64,000 bases of DNA from Mycolicibacter sp. MU0102 (GTDB taxonomy: Bacteria > Actinomycetota > Actinomycetes > Mycobacteriales > Mycobacteriaceae), in assembly GCF_963378105.1 (NCBI RefSeq), contig NZ_OY726398.1, forward strand, positions 3,472,001 to 3,536,000, in the 5' to 3' direction. Below, in pieces: positions 52,707 through 61,638 of this stretch (position 1 is the first letter of the stretch; each line of letters starts with the position of its first letter). The notes below the pieces were generated by a model. The model made no database searches, had not been told where the DNA came from, and was given only the letters and a program-made list of their open reading frames with translations. The translations under genes were made by a program, and so were the position numbers.

Positions 52707-52754
52707 GTTGTCGCTGAACCCAGGCCTAATCCGCTCTCGTCACCCAGCGACAAC
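52707..52754 (+). promoter_or_regulatory. Long inverted repeat between SAM-IV riboswitch and metC
   Basis: GTTGTCGCTG (52707-52716) and CAGCGACAAC (52745-52754) form a perfect ten-base stem with a 28-base loop, ending seven bases before GAGGAA. There is no T-run, so it does not look like an intrinsic terminator. It is a candidate expression-platform element. Confidence 0.5.
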
Positions 52755-52777
52755 ACTCCCGAGGAATTCATTCAGCA

Positions 52778-54118
52778 ATGACCGCCGACAACAACACCGA
52801 CCCCAGTTCGCACTGGTCGTTCGAGACCAAGCAGGTCCACGCCGGGCAGGTTCCCGACGCGGCCACCAACGCCCGCGCGCTGCCGATCTACCAGACCACC
52901 TCCTACACGTTCGACAACACCGATCACGCCGCCAAGCTGTTCGGCCTGGAGGTCCCGGGCAACATCTACACCCGGATCATGAACCCGACCAATGACGTCG
53001 TCGAGCAGCGCATCGCCGCGCTCGAGGGCGGGGTCGCGGCGCTGCTGGTGGCCTCCGGGTCCGCCGCGGCGACCTTCGCGATCCTCAATCTCGCCGGCGC
53101 CGGCGACCACATCGTCTCCAGCCCGCGGCTCTACGGCGGCACCTACAACCTGTTCCACTACTCGCTGACCAAACTGGGCATCGAGACCACCTTTGTCGAG
53201 GACCCCGATGACCTGGAGTCCTGGCGGGCGGCGGTGCGGCCCAACACCAAAGCCTTCTTCGCCGAGACCATCTCCAACCCGAAGATCGACGTACTCGACA
53301 TCCCAGGTGTGTCGGGCGTGGCCCACGACAACGGCGTGCCGCTGATCGTCGACAACACCGTGGCGACCCCCTACCTGATCCAGCCGCTGGCCCACGGCGC
53401 CGACATCGTGGTGCACTCGGCCACCAAGTACTTGGGCGGACACGGCGCAGCGATCGCGGGCGTGATCGTCGACGGTGGGACCTTCGACTGGACGCAGGGC
53501 CGCCACCCCGGTTTCACCACACCCGACCCGAGCTACCACGGCGCGGTCTTCGCCGATCTGGGAGCGCCCGCGTTCGCACTCAAGGCCCGCGTGCAACTGC
53601 TGCGCGACCTGGGCTCTGCGATCTCGCCGTTCAATGCCTTCCTGATCGCCCAGGGCCTGGAGACGCTGAGCCTTCGGGTGGAGCGCCACGTCGCCAACGC
53701 CCAGCGGGTCGCGGAGTTCCTGGAAGCCCGCGACGACGTGCTGAGCGTCAACTACGCCGGGCTGGCCAGCTCGCCGTGGCACGCACGGGCCCAGCAGCTG
53801 GCACCGAAGGGTGTCGGCGGTGTGCTCTCGTTCGAGCTCCCCGGCGGCATCGAGGCCGGCAAGGCGTTCGTCGACGCACTGAAGCTGCACAGCCACGTCG
53901 CCAACATCGGTGACGTGCGTTCGCTGGTGATCCACCCGGCGTCGACGACGCACGGCCAGCTCAGCGCCGAAGAACAGCTGGCCAGCGGTGTCACCCCGGG
54001 CCTGGTTCGCCTGGCGGTCGGCATCGAGGGCATCGAAGACATCCTGGCGGACCTGGAGCTCGGCTTCGCCGCGGCCTCGGCACAGCTCGGCGACTCGCCG
54101 GCGCTGGCGGCCCGTTGA
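52778..54118 (+). CDS. metC: O-acetylhomoserine sulfhydrylase
   Basis: A 446-residue Cys/Met-metabolism PLP enzyme making homocysteine from O-acetylhomoserine and sulfide. Blocks: FETKQVHAGQVPDAATNARALPIYQTTSY (read in parts), ASGSAAATFAILNLAGAGDHIV, EDPDDLESWRAAV, and the PLP lysine in HSATKYLGGHGAAIAG. The C-terminal HPASTTHGQLSAEEQLASGV is typical. The next gene metX supplies its substrate and overlaps or abuts it. Symbol metC follows mycobacterial use (Rv3340); elsewhere it is metY. Confidence 0.95.
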   Translation: MTADNNTDPSSHWSFETKQVHAGQVPDAATNARALPIYQTTSYTFDNTDHAAKLFGLEVPGNIYTRIMNPTNDVVEQRIAALEGGVAALLVASGSAAATFAILNLAGAGDHIVSSPRLYGGTYNLFHYSLTKLGIETTFVEDPDDLESWRAAVRPNTKAFFAETISNPKIDVLDIPGVSGVAHDNGVPLIVDNTVATPYLIQPLAHGADIVVHSATKYLGGHGAAIAGVIVDGGTFDWTQGRHPGFTTPDPSYHGAVFADLGAPAFALKARVQLLRDLGSAISPFNAFLIAQGLETLSLRVERHVANAQRVAEFLEARDDVLSVNYAGLASSPWHARAQQLAPKGVGGVLSFELPGGIEAGKAFVDALKLHSHVANIGDVRSLVIHPASTTHGQLSAEEQLASGVTPGLVRLAVGIEGIEDILADLELGFAAASAQLGDSPALAAR

Positions 54119-54129
54119 GGCGGTCCCCG

Positions 54130-55269
54130 GTGACGATCTCCGACGTGTCCAGGCAGCTACTGCCCGCCGAGGGAGAGACCGGCGTGGTCGCCATCGGATC
54201 GCTGACGCTGCAGAGCGGCGCGGTGCTCGATGACGTCCACATCGCCGTGCAGCGCTGGGGCGAGCTGTCGCCCCAGCGTGACAACGTCGTCATGGTGCTG
54301 CATGCACTGACCGGGGATTCCCATGTCACCGGGCCCGCCGGGCCGGGCCATCCCACCCCGGGCTGGTGGGACGGGGTGATTGGCCCCGGCGCTCCGATCG
54401 ACACCGACCGCTGGTGCGCGGTGGCCACCAATGTGCTGGGCGGTTGCCGTGGGTCGACCGGTCCGGGATCGCTGGCTCGCGACGGGAAGCCTTGGGGCTC
54501 AAAGTTTCCCGCCATCACGATTCGCGACCAGGTCGAGGCCGACATCGCCGCGCTGGCCGCGCTGGGCATCACCGAGGTGGCCGCCGTGCTGGGCGGTTCG
54601 ATGGGTGGCGCCCGCGGGCTGGAGTGGATGGTGGGTCACCCGGACCAGGTGGGCGCGGGCCTGCTGCTGGCCGTCGGGGCTCGGGCCACCGCCGACCAGA
54701 TCGGCACGCAGAGCACCCAGATCGCGGCCATCAAGGCCGACCCGAACTGGCAGGGCGGCGACTACCACGGCACCGGCCGCAGCCCCGAAGCCGGCTTGGC
54801 GATCGCCCGGCGCATCGCGCATCTGACCTACCGCGGCGAGGCCGAGCTGGACCTGCGATTCGCCAATGCAGCCCAGGACGGGGAAGACCCGGCCGACGGC
54901 GGGCGCTACGCGGTGCAGAGCTACCTGGAACATCAGGGCGACAAGCTGGTCTCACGGTTCGACGCGGGCAGCTACGTGACCCTGAGCGACTCGCTGTCCA
55001 GCTACGACGTGGGCGCGGGACGCGGCGGGGTGGCCGCGGCGTTGCGCGCCTGCCCGGTTCCCGCGGTGGTCGCCGGAATCGCCTCGGACCGGCTGTACCC
55101 GCTGCGGTTGCAGGCCGAGCTGGCCGAGCTGCTCCCCGGCTGCGACGGACTGCAGGTACTCGACTCCGACTGCGGACATGACGGCTTCCTGCTGGACACC
55201 GCCCGAGTCGGCGAGCTGATCCGCCAGACCTTGGACTTGGCGAGCTCGGCCCGGGAACGCCGACGGTGA
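54130..55269 (+). CDS. metX: Homoserine O-acetyltransferase
   Basis: A 379-residue alpha/beta hydrolase-fold enzyme acetylating homoserine. Blocks: VVMVLHALTGDSHVTGPAGPGHPTPGWWD (read in parts), TNVLGGCRGSTGPGSLA, the nucleophile serine in LGGSMGGARGLEW, and the catalytic Asp/His in ASDRLYPL and DCGHDGFLLD. GTG 54130 is chosen because it gives the conserved N-terminus VTISDV and the length of the mycobacterial MetA/MetX family. A TTG at 54115 overlapping the metC stop is possible. Confidence 0.95.
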   Translation: MTISDVSRQLLPAEGETGVVAIGSLTLQSGAVLDDVHIAVQRWGELSPQRDNVVMVLHALTGDSHVTGPAGPGHPTPGWWDGVIGPGAPIDTDRWCAVATNVLGGCRGSTGPGSLARDGKPWGSKFPAITIRDQVEADIAALAALGITEVAAVLGGSMGGARGLEWMVGHPDQVGAGLLLAVGARATADQIGTQSTQIAAIKADPNWQGGDYHGTGRSPEAGLAIARRIAHLTYRGEAELDLRFANAAQDGEDPADGGRYAVQSYLEHQGDKLVSRFDAGSYVTLSDSLSSYDVGAGRGGVAAALRACPVPAVVAGIASDRLYPLRLQAELAELLPGCDGLQVLDSDCGHDGFLLDTARVGELIRQTLDLASSARERRR

Positions 55270-56018
55270 GCCCGTCCGAGCAGGGCCGCCGCGACCGCTC
55301 ATTATCGTTCGGGTCGCAGGCCGCCGCCTACGAGCGGGGACGTCCGTCCTATCCCCCGGAGGCGATCGACTGGCTGCTGCCGCCGGGCGCCCGCGACGTC
55401 CTGGACCTGGGCGCCGGCACCGGCAAGCTCACCGCGCGGCTGGTGGAGCGCGGCCTGGACGTGGTGGCGGTGGACCCGATCGCCGAAATGCTCGAGGTGC
55501 TGGCCAGCGCCCTGCCGGGCACCCCAGCGCTGCTCGGGTCCGCCGAGCAGATCCCGCTGCCCGACAACAGCGTCGACGCGGTGCTGGTGGCCCAGGCCTG
55601 GCATTGGTTCGACCCCGCGCGGGCCATCCCCGAGCTGGTGCGGGTGCTGCGGCCCGGCGGCCGGCTGGGGCTGGTGTGGAACACCCGCGACGAACGACTG
55701 GGCTGGGTGAAGGAACTCGGCGCGATCATCGGCCGCGAGGACGCCCGCGACGTGGTCGACGCCGGGGTGAGCCTGCCCGCGCCGTTCGGCGACATCGAAA
55801 GCCACCAGGTGGAGTGGACCAACTACCTGACGCCGCAGGCCCTGATCGATCTGGTCGCTTCCCGCAGCTACTGCATCACCTCACCGGACGCGGTGCGCAC
55901 CAAGACACTGGACCAGGTTCGCAACCTGCTGGCCACCCATCCGGCGTTGGTCGGGTCCACCGGGTTGGCGCTGCCCTACATCACGGTGTGCACCCGGGCC
56001 ACGCTCTCGGATTCCTAG
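55266..56018 (+). CDS. Class I SAM-dependent methyltransferase
   Basis: A 250-residue methyltransferase. SAM motif I is VLDLGAGTGKLTARLVERG (about residue 40); VVAVDPIAEMLEVL and the post-motif VDAVLVAQAWHWFDPARAIPELVRVLRPGG follow. GTG 55266 overlaps the metX stop. The order metC-metX-methyltransferase is also that of Rv3340-Rv3342. The substrate is unknown; a link to methionine/SAM supply is suggested only by the neighbours. Confidence 0.9.
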   Translation: MSPSEQGRRDRSLSFGSQAAAYERGRPSYPPEAIDWLLPPGARDVLDLGAGTGKLTARLVERGLDVVAVDPIAEMLEVLASALPGTPALLGSAEQIPLPDNSVDAVLVAQAWHWFDPARAIPELVRVLRPGGRLGLVWNTRDERLGWVKELGAIIGREDARDVVDAGVSLPAPFGDIESHQVEWTNYLTPQALIDLVASRSYCITSPDAVRTKTLDQVRNLLATHPALVGSTGLALPYITVCTRATLSDS

Positions 56019-56133
56019 CGCAAGCAGGTGTTTACGCCGGCCGACAGCGGGTATGCCGCCTCGGTCGGCCGGAACCAGGGGGCCCTACGGTTGGCATCTG
56101 ACATGGCCCCGGCCGTCCGAAGGGCCACCCCAC

Positions 56134-56997
56134 ATGACTCACCGTCTGACTCCACATTTCGCTGACGTCCAAGCCCATTACGACCTGTCCGATGACTTCT
56201 TTCGACTCTTCCTGGATCCGACCCAGACCTACAGCTGCGCCTACTTCCGGCACTACGACATGACGCTCGAGGAAGCCCAACTCGCCAAAATCGATCTGTC
56301 GCTCGGCAAGCTGGGCCTGCGCCCCGGCATGACGCTGCTCGACGTGGGCTGTGGCTGGGGCGCCACCATGCAACGGGCGATCGAACAGTACGACGTCAAC
56401 GTGGTCGGTCTGACGCTGAGCAAGCACCAGGCCGTCCACGTGCAGTCGATGTTCGCCGCGATGGACTCCCCACGCAGCCGACGAGTGCTGTTGGCCGGTT
56501 GGGAAGAGTTCGACGAACCGGTCGACCGGATCGTGTCGATCGGGGCGTTCGAGCACTTCGGCTACGACCGCTACGACGATTTCTTTGCGATGGCCCACCG
56601 GGCACTGCCCAGCGACGGGGTGCTGATGCTGCACACCATTTGTGGCCTGTCCCCGCAACAGATGGTCGAGTACGGCATGGCGCTGACGGACGAGCTGGCT
56701 GCATTTCAGATATTCCTGATGACCGAGATCTTCCCCGGCGGCGAGCTGCCGTCGGTAGCGCTGGTCAAAGAGCACGCCGTCAAGGCGGGGTTCACGGTGA
56801 ACCGCATCCAGTCGCTGCAGCAGCACTACGCCATGACCCTCGACCACTGGGCGCAGGCGCTGGAAGCGCACGAGTCTGAGGCCATCGCGCTGCAGTCCGA
56901 AGAGGTCTACGAGCGCTACATGCGTTACCTGACTGGCTCCGCCGAGCAGTTCCGGGAAGGCCGCTTCGACGTCAACCAGTTCACCTTGGCCAAATAG
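56134..56997 (+). CDS. Cyclopropane mycolic acid synthase-family methyltransferase
   Basis: A 287-residue enzyme of the CmaA/PcaA/MmaA family, which modifies double bonds in meromycolate chains with SAM. Blocks: LTPHFADVQAHYDLSDDFF, TYSCAYF, LLDVGCGWGATMQRA (SAM motif), WEEFDEPVDRIVSIGAFEHFG and LMLHTICG. The active-site Cys, Glu and His regions are intact. ATG 56134 gives the canonical length. The exact modification (cis, trans cyclopropane, or oxygenation) cannot be read. It shares strong similarity with the gene at 62543-63406. Confidence 0.93.
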   Translation: MTHRLTPHFADVQAHYDLSDDFFRLFLDPTQTYSCAYFRHYDMTLEEAQLAKIDLSLGKLGLRPGMTLLDVGCGWGATMQRAIEQYDVNVVGLTLSKHQAVHVQSMFAAMDSPRSRRVLLAGWEEFDEPVDRIVSIGAFEHFGYDRYDDFFAMAHRALPSDGVLMLHTICGLSPQQMVEYGMALTDELAAFQIFLMTEIFPGGELPSVALVKEHAVKAGFTVNRIQSLQQHYAMTLDHWAQALEAHESEAIALQSEEVYERYMRYLTGSAEQFREGRFDVNQFTLAK

Positions 56998-57033
56998 CCG
57001 CAGCGAAAGCCCTTCTCGCGACGGCGATTCCCG

Positions 57034-58536
57034 CTACGCGCTGAACAGGTCCGCGAAGTCGTTGGCGATCGACTGGAACGCGCTCATCACGCTCATCAGC
57101 TCGAATCCGATGGCCGTGGGGATCAGCCCAGCGTCGGCTGCGATCGGCATTCCGATGGCGTTCGTCAGGGTGGTCAGCAAGTCGTCGCCGTTGCCGAATG
57201 CGTTGAAGAACATGCTGATGTCGTAGGCGGGCATGGTGGTCAGCAAGGCGTTGATGATGTCCGCGGTCGGCAGCAGCACCGAATACAGCGTGGCGGCCGC
57301 GCCGGAGAAGGTGTTGACGACGTCGAGGAGACTGGGCAGCGCGAAGTCCATCGACGAACCGAGCGCATCGGCCGGGCCCCCGAACGACAGGTGCCCGAGG
57401 TCGTAGACGAAGTCGTTGAAGCCATGCTGCGCGCCCTGCCACAGCGAGCTCAGCAGCGTCATGACGTCGATGTCCGGGAGCACGCCGTAGTTCGTGAGCA
57501 CATTGGCCGGGCCCTGGTCCCAGCCGCCATGGGTCAGCTCGCCGTCGACGTAGGTGTCGACGTTGCCGTAGCCCAGGTCGACCAGGATCCGGGTGACGGG
57601 CTCCAGCAGGTCATACAGCGGTTCGCCGATCACCGGGATGCCGAGCAGCGGCTGCAGCAGCGGCAGGATCTCCGTCGGGATCATGTAGTAGTCGGTGTTG
57701 AGGGCGGCCGAGGCGCCGTCCGGCAGGGTCAGGGGTCCGTCGTAGTTGGTGGAGCCCAGCAACAGCTGGGCGCTGTCGATGGAGTCGGGCTGGCTGTAGC
57801 CGGGGCCGTGTACCAGCGCGATCCCCAGCACGGCGTTGAGCACCGAGAGGAAGTTCAGCGGATAGCGCGGGAAGTCGGCGAATCCGTCATATTCCGCGAT
57901 GTAGATGTCGGTCGCGTACGGGGTGTCGGGCGTGGCCCCGTAGAAGTCGATGCCCATCGACGGGATGTGCAGCGGGACTTCGGGGATGGCGAAGCGCGAC
58001 AGCAGGCCGCCGTTGGGGAACATCTCATTGGCGATCAAGACGAACGACAACTGGTCGGGGTCGGGGGCATTGCCGGAGCTGAGCAGGTGGTTCATCTCGA
58101 TCGAGGAGAGGACGGCGCTCTGCGAGACGCCGTAGACCACCACGTTGTCGCCGGCCTCGATGCGGTCGCGGATGGTCGAGTCGAGCATCCGGACACCCTG
58201 GTCGACGGAGGTGTCCAGCGGCAGGCTCTTGACGCCGGTGCCCGGGTACAGCCCTTCGGGGGTGAAGACGCCCTGCATGGTGTAGCCGTCGTAGCCGAGG
58301 TGCGAGAGGTATTGGTCGGCCCAGTGGAAGTCCCAGTTGCCTGGGATGGGGGTGCCACTGCCACCCATCACCAGGGCGACGTTGTCGAGCAACGCCACAT
58401 CGGCGACCACGGTGCGCGCCCCCGCGACCGAGGCCGCCAGTGCCGGCGTGATGACCGGCGAGGCGAGCACCGCGGTGGCGCTGGTCACGGCCACTGCCGC
58501 AACTCCCAGGGAGTGGAACGTGGGGCTGACCTTCAT
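57034..58536 (-). CDS. Secreted PE-PPE-domain alpha/beta hydrolase
   Basis: A 500-residue protein with an N-terminal signal peptide (about 1-37) and a PE-PPE hydrolase domain without a PE or PPE module. The nucleophile elbow is YGVSQSAVL with G136-x-S138-x-S140. MGGSGTPIPG (near 58) and the WADQYLSHLGYDGY segment are typical of the domain. Related mycobacterial proteins act as serine esterases or make trehalose polyphleates. The C-terminal 200 residues are acidic and hydrophobic, possibly for cell-surface attachment. The substrate is unknown. Confidence 0.88.
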   Translation of the reverse strand: MKVSPTFHSLGVAAVAVTSATAVLASPVITPALAASVAGARTVVADVALLDNVALVMGGSGTPIPGNWDFHWADQYLSHLGYDGYTMQGVFTPEGLYPGTGVKSLPLDTSVDQGVRMLDSTIRDRIEAGDNVVVYGVSQSAVLSSIEMNHLLSSGNAPDPDQLSFVLIANEMFPNGGLLSRFAIPEVPLHIPSMGIDFYGATPDTPYATDIYIAEYDGFADFPRYPLNFLSVLNAVLGIALVHGPGYSQPDSIDSAQLLLGSTNYDGPLTLPDGASAALNTDYYMIPTEILPLLQPLLGIPVIGEPLYDLLEPVTRILVDLGYGNVDTYVDGELTHGGWDQGPANVLTNYGVLPDIDVMTLLSSLWQGAQHGFNDFVYDLGHLSFGGPADALGSSMDFALPSLLDVVNTFSGAAATLYSVLLPTADIINALLTTMPAYDISMFFNAFGNGDDLLTTLTNAIGMPIAADAGLIPTAIGFELMSVMSAFQSIANDFADLFSA

Positions 58537-58781
58537 GGCGACCTCCGAGAGCAGGGCGTGACAACGCTTGTTGCTTGCAGCACCTTAACGCCTACATGAT
58601 GAAAACCTGAAGCGACTCTGAATATCTCAAACTTTCTACTGTAGAAATCTCCGGCGAACTGGGCATTTATCCGGCCTAATGCCCATAATCCGACTTATGT
58701 TGCTCGCTGTCCGCATACAGAGAGGAAACGCCAAGGTTCGAGCGGCCGGCCCCAGTCCCGCCGCTCCTGCCTCCGGGTGTG
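58537..58781. other. AT-richer intergenic region upstream of PE-PPE gene
   Basis: 245 bases between the PE-PPE gene start and the 3' end of the GH5 gene (both on the minus strand). The stretch 58600-58700 is AT-richer than the rest of the window. It contains the perfect palindrome TTTCTAC-T-GTAGAAA (58633-58647), likely a regulatory site or a transcript-end hairpin of the GH5 gene. No gene seen. Confidence 0.5.
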
Positions 58782-60950
58782 TCAGGCCGGCTTCACCTGG
58801 ACGTCGACGGTGGTGGCACCGGGCTCGGCGGCGATGATCAACACGGAGGACCCCGGCGCGGACACCACGTGCCCGCCGATGACGTCCACCTGGTAGCCGT
58901 TCGGGTATTGCAGGGCCGGCACCACGATGCGGGTCTGCGCGTCGGCGGCGAAACCGCCCGAGCCGTCCGCCATCGCAGTGGTGTAGTTGAAGTGGAAGAT
59001 GCCGCCCGCGAACGACCAGGCGTTGGGCACTCCGGCGATCGCCTGGGGGTACGGCTCGGCCAGCGCTGCCAGCTTGACGGCATCGACATTGTCGCCGACC
59101 GGCGGCAGATTGGTGTCGAAGACCAGCGCCTGGCCCTCCGGTGAGCTGCTGGCGACGTCACCGCCGGTATAGGCCCACTCCAGCCAGCCGTACCGGAAGG
59201 GATTGGTGTGCGCCAATGTGTTGGCGATGACACCGGCGTTGGCGGTGGCACCGAACTCAGTCATCAGCGCCGGAATGTTGTGTGAGTCGGCATATGTCGC
59301 GGCGTTGTTCAACAGGATGTCGAAGTTGAGCCCGCAACCGAAGTCGATCTCGAACACCGAATTCGCCAGGCAGTAGTTGTGGAACGCGAAGATCCCGTGC
59401 GGATCGTCCACGGCGCCCAGCGACGTGGGCACCGCCGTGTTGAACAGGAAGGTCGGCTCGAACAACACCGGGGTGTTGGGGTCGACCGAGCGAATCGCCG
59501 CGGTCATCTGGTTGTAGAACGGCGTCAAGGTCTGGGCATCGAAGTGCGGGCTGCCCAGCACGCCCGACAGCCACGGCGAGCCCGGCCACGGCTCGTTGAT
59601 GATGCCGTAGCCGGCCACGCTGGCGTCGTCCTTGAAATAGTCGGCGACGTACTGCCACGATCGCGCGTAGTGGTTGGCCAGACCGATGCCGTCCTCGGCT
59701 TTGGCGTTGGACCAGAACGCATCCCAGGCGTGCAGCTGCGCGGGGTTGAACAGATAGGTGCCGATCTGGCCCACGTCGGGGTTGGGCAACCCCCCGGTCA
59801 GCACGGCCCATTCCGGCGCGCCGTCGCCGCCGAAGCCGGCGCTGTAGAAGTCCTGGTGGAAGTCCAGGATGCTGTAGATGCCGTGGTCGGACAGGGTTTG
59901 CACGGTCTGCTTGATCGCGGCGAGGTAGTCGGGGTCGAACACGCCGGGCTGCGGCTCCACGCCGGCCCAGAGCACCCCTACCCGGACGGCGTTGAAGCCG
60001 TTGGCGGCCAGGAACGCGGCGTCATCGTCGCCGAACCCGTCGGCACCCGGGGTGTACGGCGCGATCTTGTAGACCTGGTTGAGCCCGTGCAGGATCACCA
60101 CCCTGCCGTCGCTGTCGGTGATCCAGGCGCCCGAGGTGGTCAGGCCGGTGTAGGGGCCGCTGTCCGGGGCGCCGGCCAGAGTGCCGAAATGCCCGACCGC
60201 ACCGTGGATTCCGAACATTCCGGCCGCGCCGCCGGCACCGCCCAGCGCCGGCAGGCTTCCGGCGCCGCCATAGACCCCGTTGCCGGCGTCCCCACCGGCA
60301 CCGCCGACGCCGATCAACCAGCCACCGGCACCGCCGTCTCCGCCATTGCCGCCGAGACCGCCCTCACCCCCGTCGCCGCCGGTACCGCCGTCTCCGAACA
60401 TGCCCGCCGCTCCCCCGGCACCGCCGCCACCGCCGGCGGTGTTGTCCCAGCCGGCGCCGCCGTCACCGAATAGCCAGCCCGCGTCACCGCCGTCGGGATG
60501 CGCCTCGGTTCCTGCCGTGCCGTCGGCGATCATCGCACCCCAGCCCAGCGTCCTACTGAGGTCGTTGAGTCCGTCCAAGATTGGCGTGGGACCGGTGCTG
60601 TGAATCCAGCTTTCGATGCCGGTGTGCAGCGGCGCATAGATGAGCTGCTGCAGCCACGTGGTCGCATCGGCTGCTCCCGCGCTCGGCGCTGCGGACAACC
60701 CGGCCAGGACGTCGTTCCAGTGCGCCGGGTCGAAGAATGCGTCCCAGGCCGCCGGGCTCGACAGCGCGGACCAGTCCACGCTGTGGGTCGCCGCATCCAC
60801 GAACGGTGCCATCAGCTGCTCGAGCACCTCGTCGATCACCTCGGCGCTCGCCGGGACCGGCACAGCCACCGCGGCCGCCAAGGCCGAACCCACTAACGCG
60901 CCAACCCCGATCGCCCGACGATTGACTGTGCCGCTGCGACGTCGAGCCAT
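58782..60950 (-). CDS. Endoglycoceramidase-like GH5 hydrolase with PGRS-like linker
   Basis: A 722-residue secreted protein. Signal peptide about 1-36; an N-terminal region of about 100 residues resembling the starts of PGRS-type proteins (WIHSTGPTPILDGLN); a Gly-rich segment with GGAGG/GGDGG repeats (about 143-262); then a GH5 catalytic domain (about 265-640). The acid/base is E453 in GIINEPWPGS, and the nucleophile is E565 in LMTEFGAT. DFHQDFYS (363-370) is typical of endoglycoceramidases, which cut the oligosaccharide from glycosphingolipids. A beta-sandwich-like C-terminal domain ends the protein. There is no PE domain. ATG 60950 has AGAGAGGTC upstream. Confidence 0.9.
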   Translation of the reverse strand: MARRRSGTVNRRAIGVGALVGSALAAAVAVPVPASAEVIDEVLEQLMAPFVDAATHSVDWSALSSPAAWDAFFDPAHWNDVLAGLSAAPSAGAADATTWLQQLIYAPLHTGIESWIHSTGPTPILDGLNDLSRTLGWGAMIADGTAGTEAHPDGGDAGWLFGDGGAGWDNTAGGGGGAGGAAGMFGDGGTGGDGGEGGLGGNGGDGGAGGWLIGVGGAGGDAGNGVYGGAGSLPALGGAGGAAGMFGIHGAVGHFGTLAGAPDSGPYTGLTTSGAWITDSDGRVVILHGLNQVYKIAPYTPGADGFGDDDAAFLAANGFNAVRVGVLWAGVEPQPGVFDPDYLAAIKQTVQTLSDHGIYSILDFHQDFYSAGFGGDGAPEWAVLTGGLPNPDVGQIGTYLFNPAQLHAWDAFWSNAKAEDGIGLANHYARSWQYVADYFKDDASVAGYGIINEPWPGSPWLSGVLGSPHFDAQTLTPFYNQMTAAIRSVDPNTPVLFEPTFLFNTAVPTSLGAVDDPHGIFAFHNYCLANSVFEIDFGCGLNFDILLNNAATYADSHNIPALMTEFGATANAGVIANTLAHTNPFRYGWLEWAYTGGDVASSSPEGQALVFDTNLPPVGDNVDAVKLAALAEPYPQAIAGVPNAWSFAGGIFHFNYTTAMADGSGGFAADAQTRIVVPALQYPNGYQVDVIGGHVVSAPGSSVLIIAAEPGATTVDVQVKPA
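60165..60524 (-). repeat. PGRS-like glycine-rich coding repeat
   Basis: About 120 codons of Gly-Gly-Ala/Asp repeats (GGAGG, GGDGG, GGNGG) in the GH5 gene. On the plus strand this reads as CCGCC-rich repeats. It resembles PE_PGRS repeats and is a likely site of length variation. Confidence 0.8.
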
Positions 60951-61200
60951 TTGGCGTTGACCTCTCTTGCGCCCCGCAAAACTGAGCGTTGAATGTGTTA
61001 ACCATGAACGATTCCAGCAACCTAGCGGGCTGAGCCCCGATTTCGGCCCAAAGCCCCGAAATTGCGACATTTGGCCCGGGCGAGACAGTGCCGTAGGCAA
61101 ACCGTGACCCGGCCGACTCGTCGGTGTTACCGCTTTGATGCAGGATTTCAACAACAACGTTCGGACACCGCTCGGCGCCGAACCAGGATGAGGGGGACGC
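60951..61200. other. Divergent promoter region, GH5 and small secreted protein genes
   Basis: 250 bases between two divergent starts. It should hold both promoters. I saw no RNA gene or strong repeat. A GATGAGGGGGACGC stretch right before 61201 gives the ribosome site of the plus-strand gene. Confidence 0.45.
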
Positions 61201-61638
61201 ATGCGAGGCTTCATGAGCAAGGCGGGCGCGGGGGCGGGTTTAGTAGGCCTGATCGCTACCACAGGGTTGGCGGCACCGGCGCAGGCGAGCCCGGTAGACA
61301 CCTCGTTCCTGTCCGATCTGGCCGGCGCCGGCATACCGGTTGCCGACCCCGGCGCCACGGCTGCTCTGGGCCAATCCGTGTGCCCGATGCTGACCGAGCC
61401 CGCCGGCACCGCAGCATCTGTGGCGGCCCCGGTCGCCGGACTGGGCGGCGGACCCAGCATGTCGCCCCAGATGGCGCAGCTGTTCACCGAGATCGCCGTG
61501 CAGATCTACTGCCCGCAGATGCTGTCTCAACTGGCCAACGGCCAGCTGCCGGAGCTGCCGCAGATACCGGGAATGTCGGTCGGCATCCCCGGCTTGTCCG
61601 GTGGAATCCCCACCATCCCAGCTATTCCCGGGTTCTAG
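61201..61638 (+). CDS. Small secreted protein, DUF732-like
   Basis: A 145-residue exported protein. Signal peptide about 1-30 (cleavage near AQAS). The mature part (DTSFLSDLAGAGIPVADPGA, then ALGQSVCPML and AVQIYCPQML) has two cysteines, probably forming a disulfide, as in the mycobacterial DUF732 family. The tail is Pro/Gly-rich (PGMSVGIPGLSGGIPTIP). Function is unknown. It converges with the downstream methyltransferase, overlapping it by 4 bases. Confidence 0.8.
   Translation: MRGFMSKAGAGAGLVGLIATTGLAAPAQASPVDTSFLSDLAGAGIPVADPGATAALGQSVCPMLTEPAGTAASVAAPVAGLGGGPSMSPQMAQLFTEIAVQIYCPQMLSQLANGQLPELPQIPGMSVGIPGLSGGIPTIPAIPGF

Larger units (their letters stand above)
52362..52777. other. icd2-metC divergent intergenic region
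   Basis: About 416 bases without a protein gene. It holds the icd2 promoter side (52362-52500), a TAGGCT -10 element at 52503-52508, the SAM-IV riboswitch, then a long inverted repeat (52707-52754) and the GAGGAA ribosome site of metC. Confidence 0.7.

Noticed and set aside
56032..56871. Minus-strand frame of 279 codons across the cyclopropane synthase gene
   Set aside because: Antisense shadow without ribosome site or motif.
60165..60524. Regular short repeats that might suggest a CRISPR array
   Set aside because: The repeats are in-frame Gly-codon repeats of a PGRS-like segment, with no constant repeat and no unique spacers.
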